Shown here: piece by piece, positions 1 to 8,075 of the stretch | How the letters are laid out: each line of letters begins with the position of its first letter | How positions within the stretch are numbered: position 1 is the first letter of the stretch | Source of the DNA: Mayfieldus sp038317345 | GTDB lineage: Bacteria > Actinomycetota > Thermoleophilia > Solirubrobacterales > 70-9 | Assembly (NCBI GenBank): GCA_038317345.1 | Contig: JBBQBH010000007.1 | Coordinates: forward strand, 6,192 to 70,191 | Direction of reading: 5' to 3' | DNA: 64,000 nucleotides | Made by a program: the position numbers and the translations under genes | Notes under the pieces: generated by a model | Told to the model about the DNA's origin: nothing | The model's database searches: none | The model's input: the letters and a program-made list of their open reading frames with translations, nothing else

Positions 1-1350
1 CGCAACGGCTACCAGCTGGTGCTCGCTCCGGAGGGCGTGCCGCAGGTCTCGGTCAACTGGTACGCGTTGCTGGCTCCCGTATTTGCCTGGATCGGCGCCG
101 GGCTGCTCGCCTATCGCCTCGCCGATCTCGCCCTCGTCCGCGGGCGCGGACCGCTTGGGCGGCTTGTGCGGCCGCTGGCGGGCGAGCTATCACCCACGGT
201 CGCCGCGACGATGGGTCGTCAGCGCCGGTTGCTGGCCCGGACCGTCACGCTGGTCGCCCTGACGGCGGCCTTCGCCGCTTCCACCGCGGTCTTCAACTCG
301 ACCTATCGCGCGCAGGCGGAGGTTGACGCGAGGCTCTCCAACGGCGCCGACGTCACCGCGACCGAGTCCCCTGGTGCAAACGTCGGCCCCGGGGCGTCGG
401 CGCGGCTAGTCGGGGTGCCGGGAGTAAAGAGCGTCGAGCCGCTTCAGCATCGATTCGCCTACATCGGCGCCGACCTCCAGGACCTCTACGGCGTTCGGCC
501 GCAAACGATCGGTTCAGCCGGTCAGCTTCAGAACTCCTGGTTCCTCGGCGGCAGCGCATCGCAGTTGATGGACACGCTGGCGCGCAAGCCCAGCAGCGTC
601 CTGGTCAGCGCCGAGACGGTGAAGGACTTCCAGCTGCATCCCGGCGACCTTCTGCGCTTGCGGTTGCAGAACAGCCGCAGCAAGCAGTTCATGACCGTGC
701 CATTCCATTACGTCGGGGTGGCGAAGGAATTCCCAACCGCCCCCAAGGACTCCTTCTTCGTCGCCAATGCCGGTTACGTCGCCAAGCAGACCGGCAGCGA
801 TGCGGTCGGAAGCTTCTTGATCCAGACCGATGGCACCAGCCCGGCTACCGTCGCCCAGCGGGTTCGCGGCGTGGTCGGAACGGGCGCCCAGGTAACCGAC
901 ATCGTCAACCAGCGAAAGATCGTCGGCTCCAACCTGACCGCGGTCGAGCTCTCCGGGTTGACCAAGGTCGAGCTTGGGTTCGCGCTGGCCCTTGCGGCCG
1001 CGGCGAGCGGCCTCGCCCTGGGGCTGAGCTTCGCCGAGCGCCGTCGCACATTTGCGATCGCCAGGGCGCTCGGCGCCAAGGCTCGCCAGCTCGGCGGCTT
1101 CGTGTGGAGCGAGTCGGCATTCGTCACCGGCGTCGGGCTGGTCCTCGGGGCCGCGATGGCGGTCGGGATCTCGGAGATGCTGGTCAAGGTACTCACGGGG
1201 GTATTCGACCCCCCACCCGACGTCCTCTCCGTGCCCTGGGGCTATCTCGCCGGCCTGCTGGCGCTTGTGCTGGCCGCGGTCGCGGCGGCCGGTGCGGCCA
1301 CCCTGCACGCGTTGCGGCGGCCGGCGATCGAGGAACTGCGTGATCTCTAG
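1..1350 (+). CDS. ABC transporter permease, FtsX-like (5' end missing)
   Basis: The frame is open from base 1, so the true start lies outside the window. The visible part has a transmembrane segment near the left edge, a second (LVALTAAFAASTAVF) followed by a periplasm/exterior-type soluble domain of about 200 residues, and then three closely packed membrane helices at the C-terminus. The cytoplasmic loop ERRRTFAIARALGAKARQLG is the coupling-helix signature of FtsX/MacB permeases, which contacts the ATPase. The substrate cannot be told; this family usually exports lipids, lipoproteins or peptides, or acts mechanically on cell wall enzymes. The ATPase partner is not in the window and may lie upstream. 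Confidence 0.85.
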   Translation, partial: RNGYQLVLAPEGVPQVSVNWYALLAPVFAWIGAGLLAYRLADLALVRGRGPLGRLVRPLAGELSPTVAATMGRQRRLLARTVTLVALTAAFAASTAVFNSTYRAQAEVDARLSNGADVTATESPGANVGPGASARLVGVPGVKSVEPLQHRFAYIGADLQDLYGVRPQTIGSAGQLQNSWFLGGSASQLMDTLARKPSSVLVSAETVKDFQLHPGDLLRLRLQNSRSKQFMTVPFHYVGVAKEFPTAPKDSFFVANAGYVAKQTGSDAVGSFLIQTDGTSPATVAQRVRGVVGTGAQVTDIVNQRKIVGSNLTAVELSGLTKVELGFALALAAAASGLALGLSFAERRRTFAIARALGAKARQLGGFVWSESAFVTGVGLVLGAAMAVGISEMLVKVLTGVFDPPPDVLSVPWGYLAGLLALVLAAVAAAGAATLHALRRPAIEELRDL

Positions 1351-1462
1351 GCCCGATGAAACGGACCCGCTTCAGGCGCGGTTCACAGCTATCTCACGCT
1401 GGCCGCGTAGCTTCGGCCGCTCTTCCCAGCAACCCGTCAAGAAAGGCGACACGCCGGTTCCA

Positions 1463-2683
1463 ATGAGCAAAGCGGCGCCTATGAGCAAGGCGATGGCGGT
1501 GACGATCGTGCTCGGGGCGATCGTCGGCGTAGGCCTGATCGCGTCCGGGTGCGGCTCGGGATCGAATAGCTCGGATGCTTCTAGCGCTCAGAGCACGACC
1601 GCGAAATCTGCCTCGGGAAACAACCCACATGGGAATCCCTCCGCGGTCGGACAGGCGGTGAAGTACAGGGTCCCGCCGCTGATTAACCCGCGCGACGTTT
1701 ACGCCGCTGACCGACCGGGAATGCTGGCGCCGGCGGTTCGGCATTTTCCGCCCCGCGTCTATGTGCCGAACAGCGACAGCAACACGGTCGACGTGATCGA
1801 CCAGCGCACCTTCAAGGTGATCGACCAGTTCCCGGTCGGCGCACTGCCCCAGCACGTCACTCCCTCCTACGACCTGAAGTCGCTGTGGGTCAACAACGAC
1901 CAGGGCAACAGCCTCACCCCGATCGATCCGGCGACCGGCAAGCCCGGAAAGCCGGTTCCCGTCACCGATCCCTACAACCTCTACTTCACGCCGAACGGGC
2001 AGTACGCGATCGTCGTCGCCGAGCGCCTGCAGCGGCTCGACTTCCGAGGCGCCCACTCGATGGCGTTGCACCACTCGCTGCCGGTGCCATGCGATGGGGT
2101 CGATCACGTCGATTTCACTGCGGACGGCCGCTACCTGGTCGCGAGCTGTGAATTTGGCGGCAACCTGATCAAGGTCGATGTGGCGCGCGAAAAGGTCGTC
2201 GGGTCGCTGCCACTGAAGTCCGGGTCGATGCCGCAGGACGTGAAGCTCTCCCCCGACGGCAAGGTCTTCTACGTCGCCGACATGATGTCGGGCGGCGTCT
2301 GGCTGATCGACGCGAATCACTTCAGGAAGATCGGCTTCATCCCGACCGGCGCCGGCGCGCATGGCCTTTACGCGAGCCGGGACTCGCGGGATCTGTACGT
2401 CTCCAACCGCAATGAGGGCTCGGTCTCGGTGATCTCGTTTGCGAAGCGAAAGGTGGTCAAGAAGTGGACCCTGCCGGGCGGGGGCAGCCCGGACATGGGG
2501 GGCGTTTCGGCGGACGGGAAGGTGCTCTGGCTTTCCGGCCGCTACAACGCCGAGGTCTATGCAATCGACACTCGGACGGGAAAGCTCCTCGCCCGCATTC
2601 CCGTAGGCAGCGGCCCACACGGACTCTGCGTCTATCCGCAGCCGGGCCGCTACTCGCTCGGGCATACAGGGGTCTTCCGTTGA
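1463..2683 (+). CDS. YncE/YVTN-type beta-propeller lipoprotein
   Basis: The chosen ATG gives an N-terminal hydrophobic stretch ending in the lipobox LIASGC, so the mature protein (about 406 residues before processing) should be a lipid-anchored surface protein. An internal ATG at 1481 would keep the same signal. The body consists of repeated blades of the type 'VYVPNSDSNTVDVID', 'DVKLSPDGKVFYVAD' and 'DLYVSNRNEGSVSVI', typical of seven-bladed YVTN propellers. These proteins bind ligands or partners; no catalytic residues can be assigned. A secreted phosphoesterase follows 46 bases downstream on the same strand, and the two may be co-transcribed. Confidence 0.85.
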   Translation: MSKAAPMSKAMAVTIVLGAIVGVGLIASGCGSGSNSSDASSAQSTTAKSASGNNPHGNPSAVGQAVKYRVPPLINPRDVYAADRPGMLAPAVRHFPPRVYVPNSDSNTVDVIDQRTFKVIDQFPVGALPQHVTPSYDLKSLWVNNDQGNSLTPIDPATGKPGKPVPVTDPYNLYFTPNGQYAIVVAERLQRLDFRGAHSMALHHSLPVPCDGVDHVDFTADGRYLVASCEFGGNLIKVDVAREKVVGSLPLKSGSMPQDVKLSPDGKVFYVADMMSGGVWLIDANHFRKIGFIPTGAGAHGLYASRDSRDLYVSNRNEGSVSVISFAKRKVVKKWTLPGGGSPDMGGVSADGKVLWLSGRYNAEVYAIDTRTGKLLARIPVGSGPHGLCVYPQPGRYSLGHTGVFR

Positions 2684-2729
2684 TTCCGGCCTCACGAGGA
2701 TCTCATCCGGTTCGCTCAGGCTGTTGACG

Positions 2730-3728
2730 ATGCTCCACTCCCTACACAAGTTCCGGATCGCGACCGTCGCGCTCGTGCTGGCTGCGACTGTCTGGCTTGC
2801 GGCCGATGTCGCCGAGAGCGAGGAGCCGGGACCGCCCACCGCCGCGGCGGCGAGGCAGACCCCGCTCCCGAAGGCGTCAGCCGTTCCAGGGTCCGGTCGC
2901 TCGCACGTGGCGGTGCTAGTGCTCGAGAACAAGGAGTACGGCCAGGTGATCGGAAACCCGGCTGCCCCGTACCTGAACTCTCTCGCGCGCCATTACGCGC
3001 TCGCCACCCGCTACTACGGGGTCACCCACCCGTCGCTGCCGAACTACCTGGCGCTGACCGCCGGCACGACTTTTGGCGTACACCACGACTGCACCAGCTG
3101 CAGCTTCGGTGGGCCGAACCTGATGACCCAGCTCAACTCGACAGGGTTCTCGTGGCGCAGTTACGTCGGCGGGGTTCCGAGCAGCTGCTACCTGGGCGCC
3201 AGGGCGAGCAGCTACGTCAAGGCGCTGAACCCGTTCGTGTACTTCAGATCGATAACCGGGAGCGCGTCGGGCTGCTCGAACATCGTTCCGCTTTCCAATC
3301 TCTCGTCTGACCTTCAGGCGGGAAACCTCCCCGACTTCTCCTGGATCACCCCCGATCTCTGCCAGGACACCCACCACTGCAGCGTCAGCACGGGCGATCG
3401 CCTCCTCTCCCAGCTGGTGCCGCCGCTGGTTCAGGGATTGGGCCCGCACGGGGCGCTGTTCATCCTCTGGGACGAGGGAGCCACGAACCGCGGGCCCGGC
3501 GGAACTCGGAACGGCGGCGGCCATGTGCCGGCGATCGTCGTCGGGCCGGATGTGCGCCCGGGCACACGGATCAAGACCCCGATGAACCAATACACCACCC
3601 TGCGCGGGCTGGAGTCCGCGTTTGGCTTGCCTCCGCTCCGTCACGCGCGCTCCGTGCCTCCCGACCCGTTCGGGTCCGCCTTCACCGAGAATCTGCGGAT
3701 CCGGCCCTCGGCGCCGCTTCCCGAGTAG
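2730..3728 (+). CDS. secreted phosphoesterase (acid phosphatase/phospholipase C superfamily)
   Basis: An N-terminal signal segment (IATVALVLAATVWLAADVA) is followed by the phosphoesterase family core: 'VAVLVLENKEYGQVIG', 'HPSLPNYLALTAG', and near the C-terminus 'LFILWDEG' and 'GGHVPAIVVGP', which carry the metal-binding Glu/Asp/His positions of the alkaline-phosphatase-like fold. Members hydrolyse phosphomonoesters or phospholipids outside the membrane. Six Cys residues suggest an extracytoplasmic protein. ATG at 2730 is used; a TTG two codons upstream (2724) is an alternative. It is probably in a transcription unit with the propeller lipoprotein upstream and is convergent with the sulfatase downstream, with only 14 bases between stops. 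Confidence 0.8.
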   Translation: MLHSLHKFRIATVALVLAATVWLAADVAESEEPGPPTAAAARQTPLPKASAVPGSGRSHVAVLVLENKEYGQVIGNPAAPYLNSLARHYALATRYYGVTHPSLPNYLALTAGTTFGVHHDCTSCSFGGPNLMTQLNSTGFSWRSYVGGVPSSCYLGARASSYVKALNPFVYFRSITGSASGCSNIVPLSNLSSDLQAGNLPDFSWITPDLCQDTHHCSVSTGDRLLSQLVPPLVQGLGPHGALFILWDEGATNRGPGGTRNGGGHVPAIVVGPDVRPGTRIKTPMNQYTTLRGLESAFGLPPLRHARSVPPDPFGSAFTENLRIRPSAPLPE

Positions 3729-3742
3729 CTGCGGAGAAGGCG

Positions 3743-5281
3743 CTAGCTGCCGCCGACGCGAACGAGGCGATTGGCGCGCACGAGGTAGGCGCCGACGGAG
3801 TTGCTGCCGCTGTGCAGGGTGGAAGGAGGCACGATCGCGCCCCATCTGGTCCTGCCCTTGAAGCGGAAGGCGCGGCAGGTCGCGACGATCCGCCCGTTGA
3901 CGCCGATCGCGACAACGCTTCCCGCCGCCCCGGCGCCGATCGTGCCGTTGACGAAGGCCGGTACCTTGCGGCCGCGGCCGAGGGACACGTGCCCGACGTC
4001 CAATCCGCTGTCGATGCTCGCGATCCTGGCCGACCCCGACGGCGCGCGCCTTCCGAGCAGGCTGGAGCGGGGCCCGAGCTGGAAGAGGCCGGTGTGCGCC
4101 CCCAGCTGCTTTGCCGCCGAGCGCAGCATCTGGCTGCGCTCGGCCAAAAAGGTCGAGAAGGGCGCGGAGACGGAGTTCTTGAACCCGTTCGACATCGTGA
4201 TCGGGCCTTCGGGGCCGTCCTCGGAGATCGGCGCACCCTGCGCCTTGTAGGTGAGCTCGATGCCCAGCACCTGCGCGGTCGTCGGCACGATGTCGATCGA
4301 GTGGGAATGGATGTCGGAGACAGCGCCCTTGGTCTGCCCTGGGTACTTGATGAATAGCGGTGGGTTGGCGATGCCGCCGAAGTTGCCCGGCAAGGCGATC
4401 CGACGGTAGGTCTTGGGGTCGAAGCTGATGCCGTGGTCGGCGGTGACGATGACAAGAGCCCTCTTCCAGATGCCGACCTTCTTCAGGCGCTTGATCGTCA
4501 GCTTCGTGAGCGTGTCGGCGTAGGCGGTCTGGATATAATGGCGTTGCCAGGTGGTCGCTGTGCCGCCGATGCCGCCGGCCCACTTCTGCGCGTTGGAGCT
4601 GGCCACGTCGGAGATCGGCGTGAAGTTGTAGGAGCGGCCGTCCGGGAGGAAGTGGAAAGGCTCGTGCGGAACCTCCATGTGGATGAAGTTGAAGCTGCGC
4701 CCGCCGCGCGGGACCTTGGCGAGCCAGCGTTGGAACTCACCCGGCTTCGGCGGCACGAACAGGTCCTGGGCGAAGGCGCCGGCTGTCAAGCCGCTGCTGC
4801 CAGCTTGGCCGCGGTCAACCTGGCTCTTCGGCCCGCCGTTCCGCCGTTTCTTGGTGCCGGCGTGGTTGCACAGAGACGGCGGGCAGACGTGGGTGACCGG
4901 CTCGCTGACGTTGAACTTGTACTGGCCCCCCAGCAGGGTGAAGATGCTGTGTGGTTGCTGGGAGGAGATCGGCAGGGTGGTGTAGTCGGGATCGATCCCG
5001 GTCTCGATCGCCGGCACTGCACGGCCGGTGAAATCGGCGACCGTGGTGTTATCGCGATACCAGGTCGAGTGGGCCGCAAGGTTGGCGAAGCCGGGAAAGC
5101 GCTTCGCATCGATGCGTGTCCCGGAGGGGTCCATCAGGGTGGCGGTCGGCAGCTCGTCGAAGACCACCTCGACCACGGGTGCGTCGACCGATACCTGGCC
5201 CCCCACGGCGCGGGCATCCCTGTCGGGGAGGAGCAGCTTGTAGGCGAACAGGGCACCAACCGCGAGTGCGGCCACGAGCAT
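3743..5281 (-). CDS. membrane-anchored sulfatase / LTA-synthase-like hydrolase
   Basis: A single N-terminal membrane segment (ALAVGALFAYKLLLPD) precedes a sulfatase-superfamily domain. The metal site motif appears as 'VVEVVFDELP' and the distal 'VIVTADHG', with the nucleophile region around 'FTGRAVPAIETG', which has Thr rather than a formylglycine-forming Cys; this is more like phosphoglycerol transferases and phosphohydrolases than true sulfatases. The C-terminal 120 residues after 'FLAERSQ' are an extra beta-rich region. ATG 5281 is the only ordinary start before an upstream stop, yet the upstream in-frame codons look protein-like, so an unusual or lost start is possible. Confidence 0.75.
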   Translation of the reverse strand: MLVAALAVGALFAYKLLLPDRDARAVGGQVSVDAPVVEVVFDELPTATLMDPSGTRIDAKRFPGFANLAAHSTWYRDNTTVADFTGRAVPAIETGIDPDYTTLPISSQQPHSIFTLLGGQYKFNVSEPVTHVCPPSLCNHAGTKKRRNGGPKSQVDRGQAGSSGLTAGAFAQDLFVPPKPGEFQRWLAKVPRGGRSFNFIHMEVPHEPFHFLPDGRSYNFTPISDVASSNAQKWAGGIGGTATTWQRHYIQTAYADTLTKLTIKRLKKVGIWKRALVIVTADHGISFDPKTYRRIALPGNFGGIANPPLFIKYPGQTKGAVSDIHSHSIDIVPTTAQVLGIELTYKAQGAPISEDGPEGPITMSNGFKNSVSAPFSTFLAERSQMLRSAAKQLGAHTGLFQLGPRSSLLGRRAPSGSARIASIDSGLDVGHVSLGRGRKVPAFVNGTIGAGAAGSVVAIGVNGRIVATCRAFRFKGRTRWGAIVPPSTLHSGSNSVGAYLVRANRLVRVGGS

Positions 5282-5380
5282 CAGGCCCGCCAGTCTGGAG
5301 TGGATGCGCTTTTCGATTCGGACGAAGATACAGCGGCGGGCGAGCGGAAAGTGAATCCTCCGATAAACGCCCGAGGACCG

Positions 5381-5599
5381 CTAGGCGGCCGCGAATCGCT
5401 GCGCCGCCCGGGCGCGAGCCTTGGCCGCCTCGACCTCGCGGTCCTTTGGCGGCGCTGAAGTCACGAGCGCGTCGAGCAGCAGCGCTGAGGTCTCGGAGAC
5501 CACGTCGACTGCCTGCTCTGTGGAATCACGGCTGGATTCAATCGACAACGGCTTTGCAATAACGAGCCTCGATGACCTAGATAGCCGAGTATCCGCTAT
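5381..5599 (-). pseudogene. remnant of a DUF2277 gene (C-terminal part only)
   Basis: Reading the minus strand, the last ~58 codons give ...DALVTSAPPKDREVEAAK and ARARAAQRFAAA then stop, which is the conserved C-terminus of the small (about 85-95 residue) DUF2277 family. The family's conserved N-terminus (Met-Cys-Arg-Asn-Ile...) is absent: the frame runs into non-homologous sequence and a TGA at 5600. No ATG or GTG starts it. I therefore call it a truncated gene. It lies between the sulfatase start and a gene-free stretch that leads to the tRNA-Ser pair, as if sequence to its right was deleted or replaced. Identification is from memory of the family, not a search. Confidence 0.55.
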
Positions 5600-5859
5600 T
5601 CAATCCTCATTGGACTCGGTGTGCATCGAGACCGGCGCTATTTGCTAGCGCAGAGCTCTTCAGCGACACCGGCGCTGCGAAGGGACCCCGGAGAGGAAAT
5701 CGGGGTTTTCCATGAGTACATCTCTTGCGCCAGTGATGCGCCAGCTTGTGTCTGCTTCCAGCGGCTCCCAGCGATCCCAAGCGGATTTGGAAGATGCGAT
5801 CGGCGAATGGCCTTAGCGGTGCCTATCGAAGCCTGGAAGCCAGATTCGGCTCTGTGAAG

Positions 5860-5948
5860 CGGAGGGGGTGGGATTCGAACCCACGAAGGACCCGAAGGCC
5901 CTTAACGGTTTTCGAGACCGCCCCGTTCAACCGCTCCGGCACCCCTCC
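5860..5948 (-). tRNA. tRNA-Ser (anticodon CGA)
   Basis: The minus strand folds as an 89-nt class II tRNA: acceptor GGAGGGG pairs with CCCCTCC, the discriminator is G, the anticodon loop is CTCGAAA (anticodon CGA, reading UCG), there is a long variable arm (AAGGGCCTTCGGGTCCTT region) and a TTCGAAT T-loop. The 3' CCA is not encoded. A second tRNA-Ser follows upstream on the same strand, 49 bases away. Confidence 0.95.
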
Positions 5949-5997
5949 GGGGAAGTCGGCTAGAGGCTAGCGACCGCGTCGCGCAGCCGGTGGGAAG

Positions 5998-6086
5998 CGG
6001 AGAGGGTGGGATTCGAACCCACGAGGCAGGGTAACCCGCCCACGCGGTTTCCAGCCGCGCTCCTTAAGCCACTCGGACACCTCTCC
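5998..6086 (-). tRNA. tRNA-Ser (anticodon GGA)
   Basis: An 89-nt class II tRNA on the minus strand. Acceptor GGAGAGG pairs with CCTCTCC, anticodon loop CTGGAAA gives anticodon GGA, with a long variable arm (GGGCGGGTTACCCTGCC) and a standard TTCGAAT T-loop. CCA is not encoded. It lies just upstream of, and divergent from, pncB. Confidence 0.96.
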
Positions 6087-6133
6087 AGGCTTGCGCAAAG
6101 GGTATCCAGCCAAGTCGAAGAGAATGGGCGACA

Positions 6134-7498
6134 GTGAGCCACCCGGACGCCAACGATCCAGGCTTGCTCGACGCCGCCGAGGTGTCGCTGCTCTGCGACC
6201 TCTACGAGCTGACGATGGCGGCCAGCTACTACCGCGAGGGGCTCGATCGTCCGGCGGTCTTCGAGCTGTTCGCACGCCACCTCCCTCCCCACCGCAGCTG
6301 GCTGCTCAGCGCCGGGATCGGCCCGACGCTGAGGTTGGTCACCGAGATGCGCTTCGCCGACCCGGAGCTCGAATATCTGCGCGAGCTCGGCTTCGCCGAG
6401 GACTTCCTCGAGCACCTCGCCGACTTCCGCTTCAGCGGCGACGTCGCGGCGATTCCCGAGGGGTCCCTGTGCTTTGCCGATGAGCCGTTGGTGCGGGTCA
6501 CCGGCCCGCGGATCGAGGCGCAACTGCTGGAGACCCTGCTTCTCAACCAGATCAACTTCCAGACCATGGTCGCCACCAAGGCTGCGCGGGTCGTCCTGGC
6601 GGCCGGTGGTGGCGAGCCCGGGCAGGGCGAGCGGGTGATCGACTTCTCACCCCGCCGCGACCACGGAATCGACGCGGCGATGAAGGTCGCCCGCAGCGCG
6701 GCGATCGCCGGTTGCGCCGGCACCTCCAACGTCGCCGCCGCGCAGCGCTACGGCCTCACCCCGATGGGGACGATGGCGCATTCCTACGTGCTCTCGTTCC
6801 CCGCCGAGCTGGAGGCGTTCCGCGCCTTCCTCCGCGCCTTCCCCGAGCGGGGGATCCTGCTGGTGGACACGTACGAGATCGAAGGGGGGGTGCGCAACGC
6901 GATCGAGGCGGCACGCGAGACCGAGACCGTGCTGGGCGGCGTGCGGATCGACTCCGGCAACCTGGAGGCCTGCGCGCGCCGCGCTCGCGAGCTGCTCGAC
7001 GAGGCGGAGATGCCCGCGAGCGAGATCATCGTCAGCGGCGACCTGGAAGAGGAGCGGATCGCCGAGCTGGTCGCCTCGGGGGCGCCGATCGACCGCTTCG
7101 GGGTCGGCACGGACCTGGGAACCAGCCGCGACTCCCCGGTCGTAAACGGCGTCTACAAGCTGGTCGCCGACGCCAACCCCAGCGGAGGCTGGCACGGGGT
7201 GCGAAAGCTGTCGGCCAACAAGCAGACGCTGCCCGGACCGAAGCAGGTCTTCCGCCGCTTCGAGAACGGCAAGCTGGCCGGCGACATAGTCGCCGCCGAG
7301 GACGAGGCGGTCGAGGGCGAGCCGCTGCTGGTCCCGTTCATGGAGGGAGGCGAGATCGTGCGCGCCGAGACGATGGAGCAGATGCGCGGCCGGACCGACG
7401 CCAGCCTGCGGTCGCTGCCCGAGCATCTTCGTCCTCTCGAGCCGGCGGACAGCGAGTACTCGGTCGAGATCTCCGCCCGGCTGCGGCCGGTCGAATAG
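6134..7498 (+). CDS. pncB: nicotinate phosphoribosyltransferase
   Basis: This enzyme joins nicotinate to PRPP (with ATP) to make nicotinate mononucleotide, the salvage entry to NAD. The 454-residue product has the family features in order: 'LLCDLYELTMAASYY' at the N-terminus, 'INFQTMVATKAARV', the phosphohistidine-region 'FSPRRDHGIDAAM', 'AGTSNVAAAQRYG', 'GTMAHSYV' and the phosphate-binding 'VGTDLGTSRDSP'. Length fits the short NAPRTase class. The start is a GTG at 6134; the gene runs divergently from the tRNA-Ser pair. The stop lies 12 bases from the convergent tadA stop. Confidence 0.95.
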   Translation: MSHPDANDPGLLDAAEVSLLCDLYELTMAASYYREGLDRPAVFELFARHLPPHRSWLLSAGIGPTLRLVTEMRFADPELEYLRELGFAEDFLEHLADFRFSGDVAAIPEGSLCFADEPLVRVTGPRIEAQLLETLLLNQINFQTMVATKAARVVLAAGGGEPGQGERVIDFSPRRDHGIDAAMKVARSAAIAGCAGTSNVAAAQRYGLTPMGTMAHSYVLSFPAELEAFRAFLRAFPERGILLVDTYEIEGGVRNAIEAARETETVLGGVRIDSGNLEACARRARELLDEAEMPASEIIVSGDLEEERIAELVASGAPIDRFGVGTDLGTSRDSPVVNGVYKLVADANPSGGWHGVRKLSANKQTLPGPKQVFRRFENGKLAGDIVAAEDEAVEGEPLLVPFMEGGEIVRAETMEQMRGRTDASLRSLPEHLRPLEPADSEYSVEISARLRPVE

Positions 7499-7510
7499 GT
7501 CGCCGCGGGT

Positions 7511-7963
7511 CTAGCGGCGAGCCCCGAAGAACTCCGAGAGAAGCGCCGCGCACTCCTGCGCGAGGACGCCGCCGCTGACCGTGGGGGTGTGGTTGAGCGC
7601 CGGCTCGCCGAGCACGTCGAGCACGCTTCCCGCCGCTCCCGCCTTCGGGTCGCGCGCCCCGTAGACGACGCGCGCGATCCGCGCCAGCACGATTGCCCCG
7701 GCGCACATCGAGCAGGGCTCCAGCGTCACGTAGATCGAGGCGTCCTCGATCCGCCAGCCACCGAGCCGCTCCGCCGCCTCGCGGAGGGCGAGCAGCTCGG
7801 CGTGGGCGGTCGGATCGCCGCGCAGCTCGCGCTCGTTGCCCGCTGCGCCGATCACCTCATCGCCGCGAACCACGACCGCCCCGATCGGCACGTCACCGTG
7901 CTCGGCGGCGCGCTCGGCGAGCCCGATCGCCTTGCTCATATGGGACTCGTCGGAGCTGGGCAT
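7511..7963 (-). CDS. tadA: tRNA-specific adenosine deaminase
   Basis: TadA converts A34 to inosine in tRNA-Arg(ACG), allowing it to read CGN codons. The 150-residue protein shows the zinc/cytidine-deaminase motifs 'HAELLAL' (His and catalytic Glu) and 'EPCSMCAGA' (two Cys ligands), plus the conserved C-terminal 'LLSEFFGARR'. I start at ATG 7963; ATG 7939 would also keep the whole domain. Its substrate tRNA-Arg(ACG) is the very tRNA used as attachment site by the mobile elements at 45.9 and 56.6 kb, a coincidence of location rather than evidence of interaction. Confidence 0.93.
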   Translation of the reverse strand: MPSSDESHMSKAIGLAERAAEHGDVPIGAVVVRGDEVIGAAGNERELRGDPTAHAELLALREAAERLGGWRIEDASIYVTLEPCSMCAGAIVLARIARVVYGARDPKAGAAGSVLDVLGEPALNHTPTVSGGVLAQECAALLSEFFGARR

Positions 7964-8075
7964 TTGGCCGTTCACCGCCAGCCAAGATAGTGATGGCAAC
8001 TTCAACACCCGGCCCGTGTTTGCAATCGTGCCGGGGCACTCGATCCGGCGACCTCGCAGGATCCTCCGTACGGCA

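Noticed and set aside
2916..4583. Long open frame antisense to the phosphoesterase and sulfatase
   Set aside because: Composition is Arg/Gly/His-rich with no family motif; it spans two well-supported genes on other frames, as is common in high-GC DNA.
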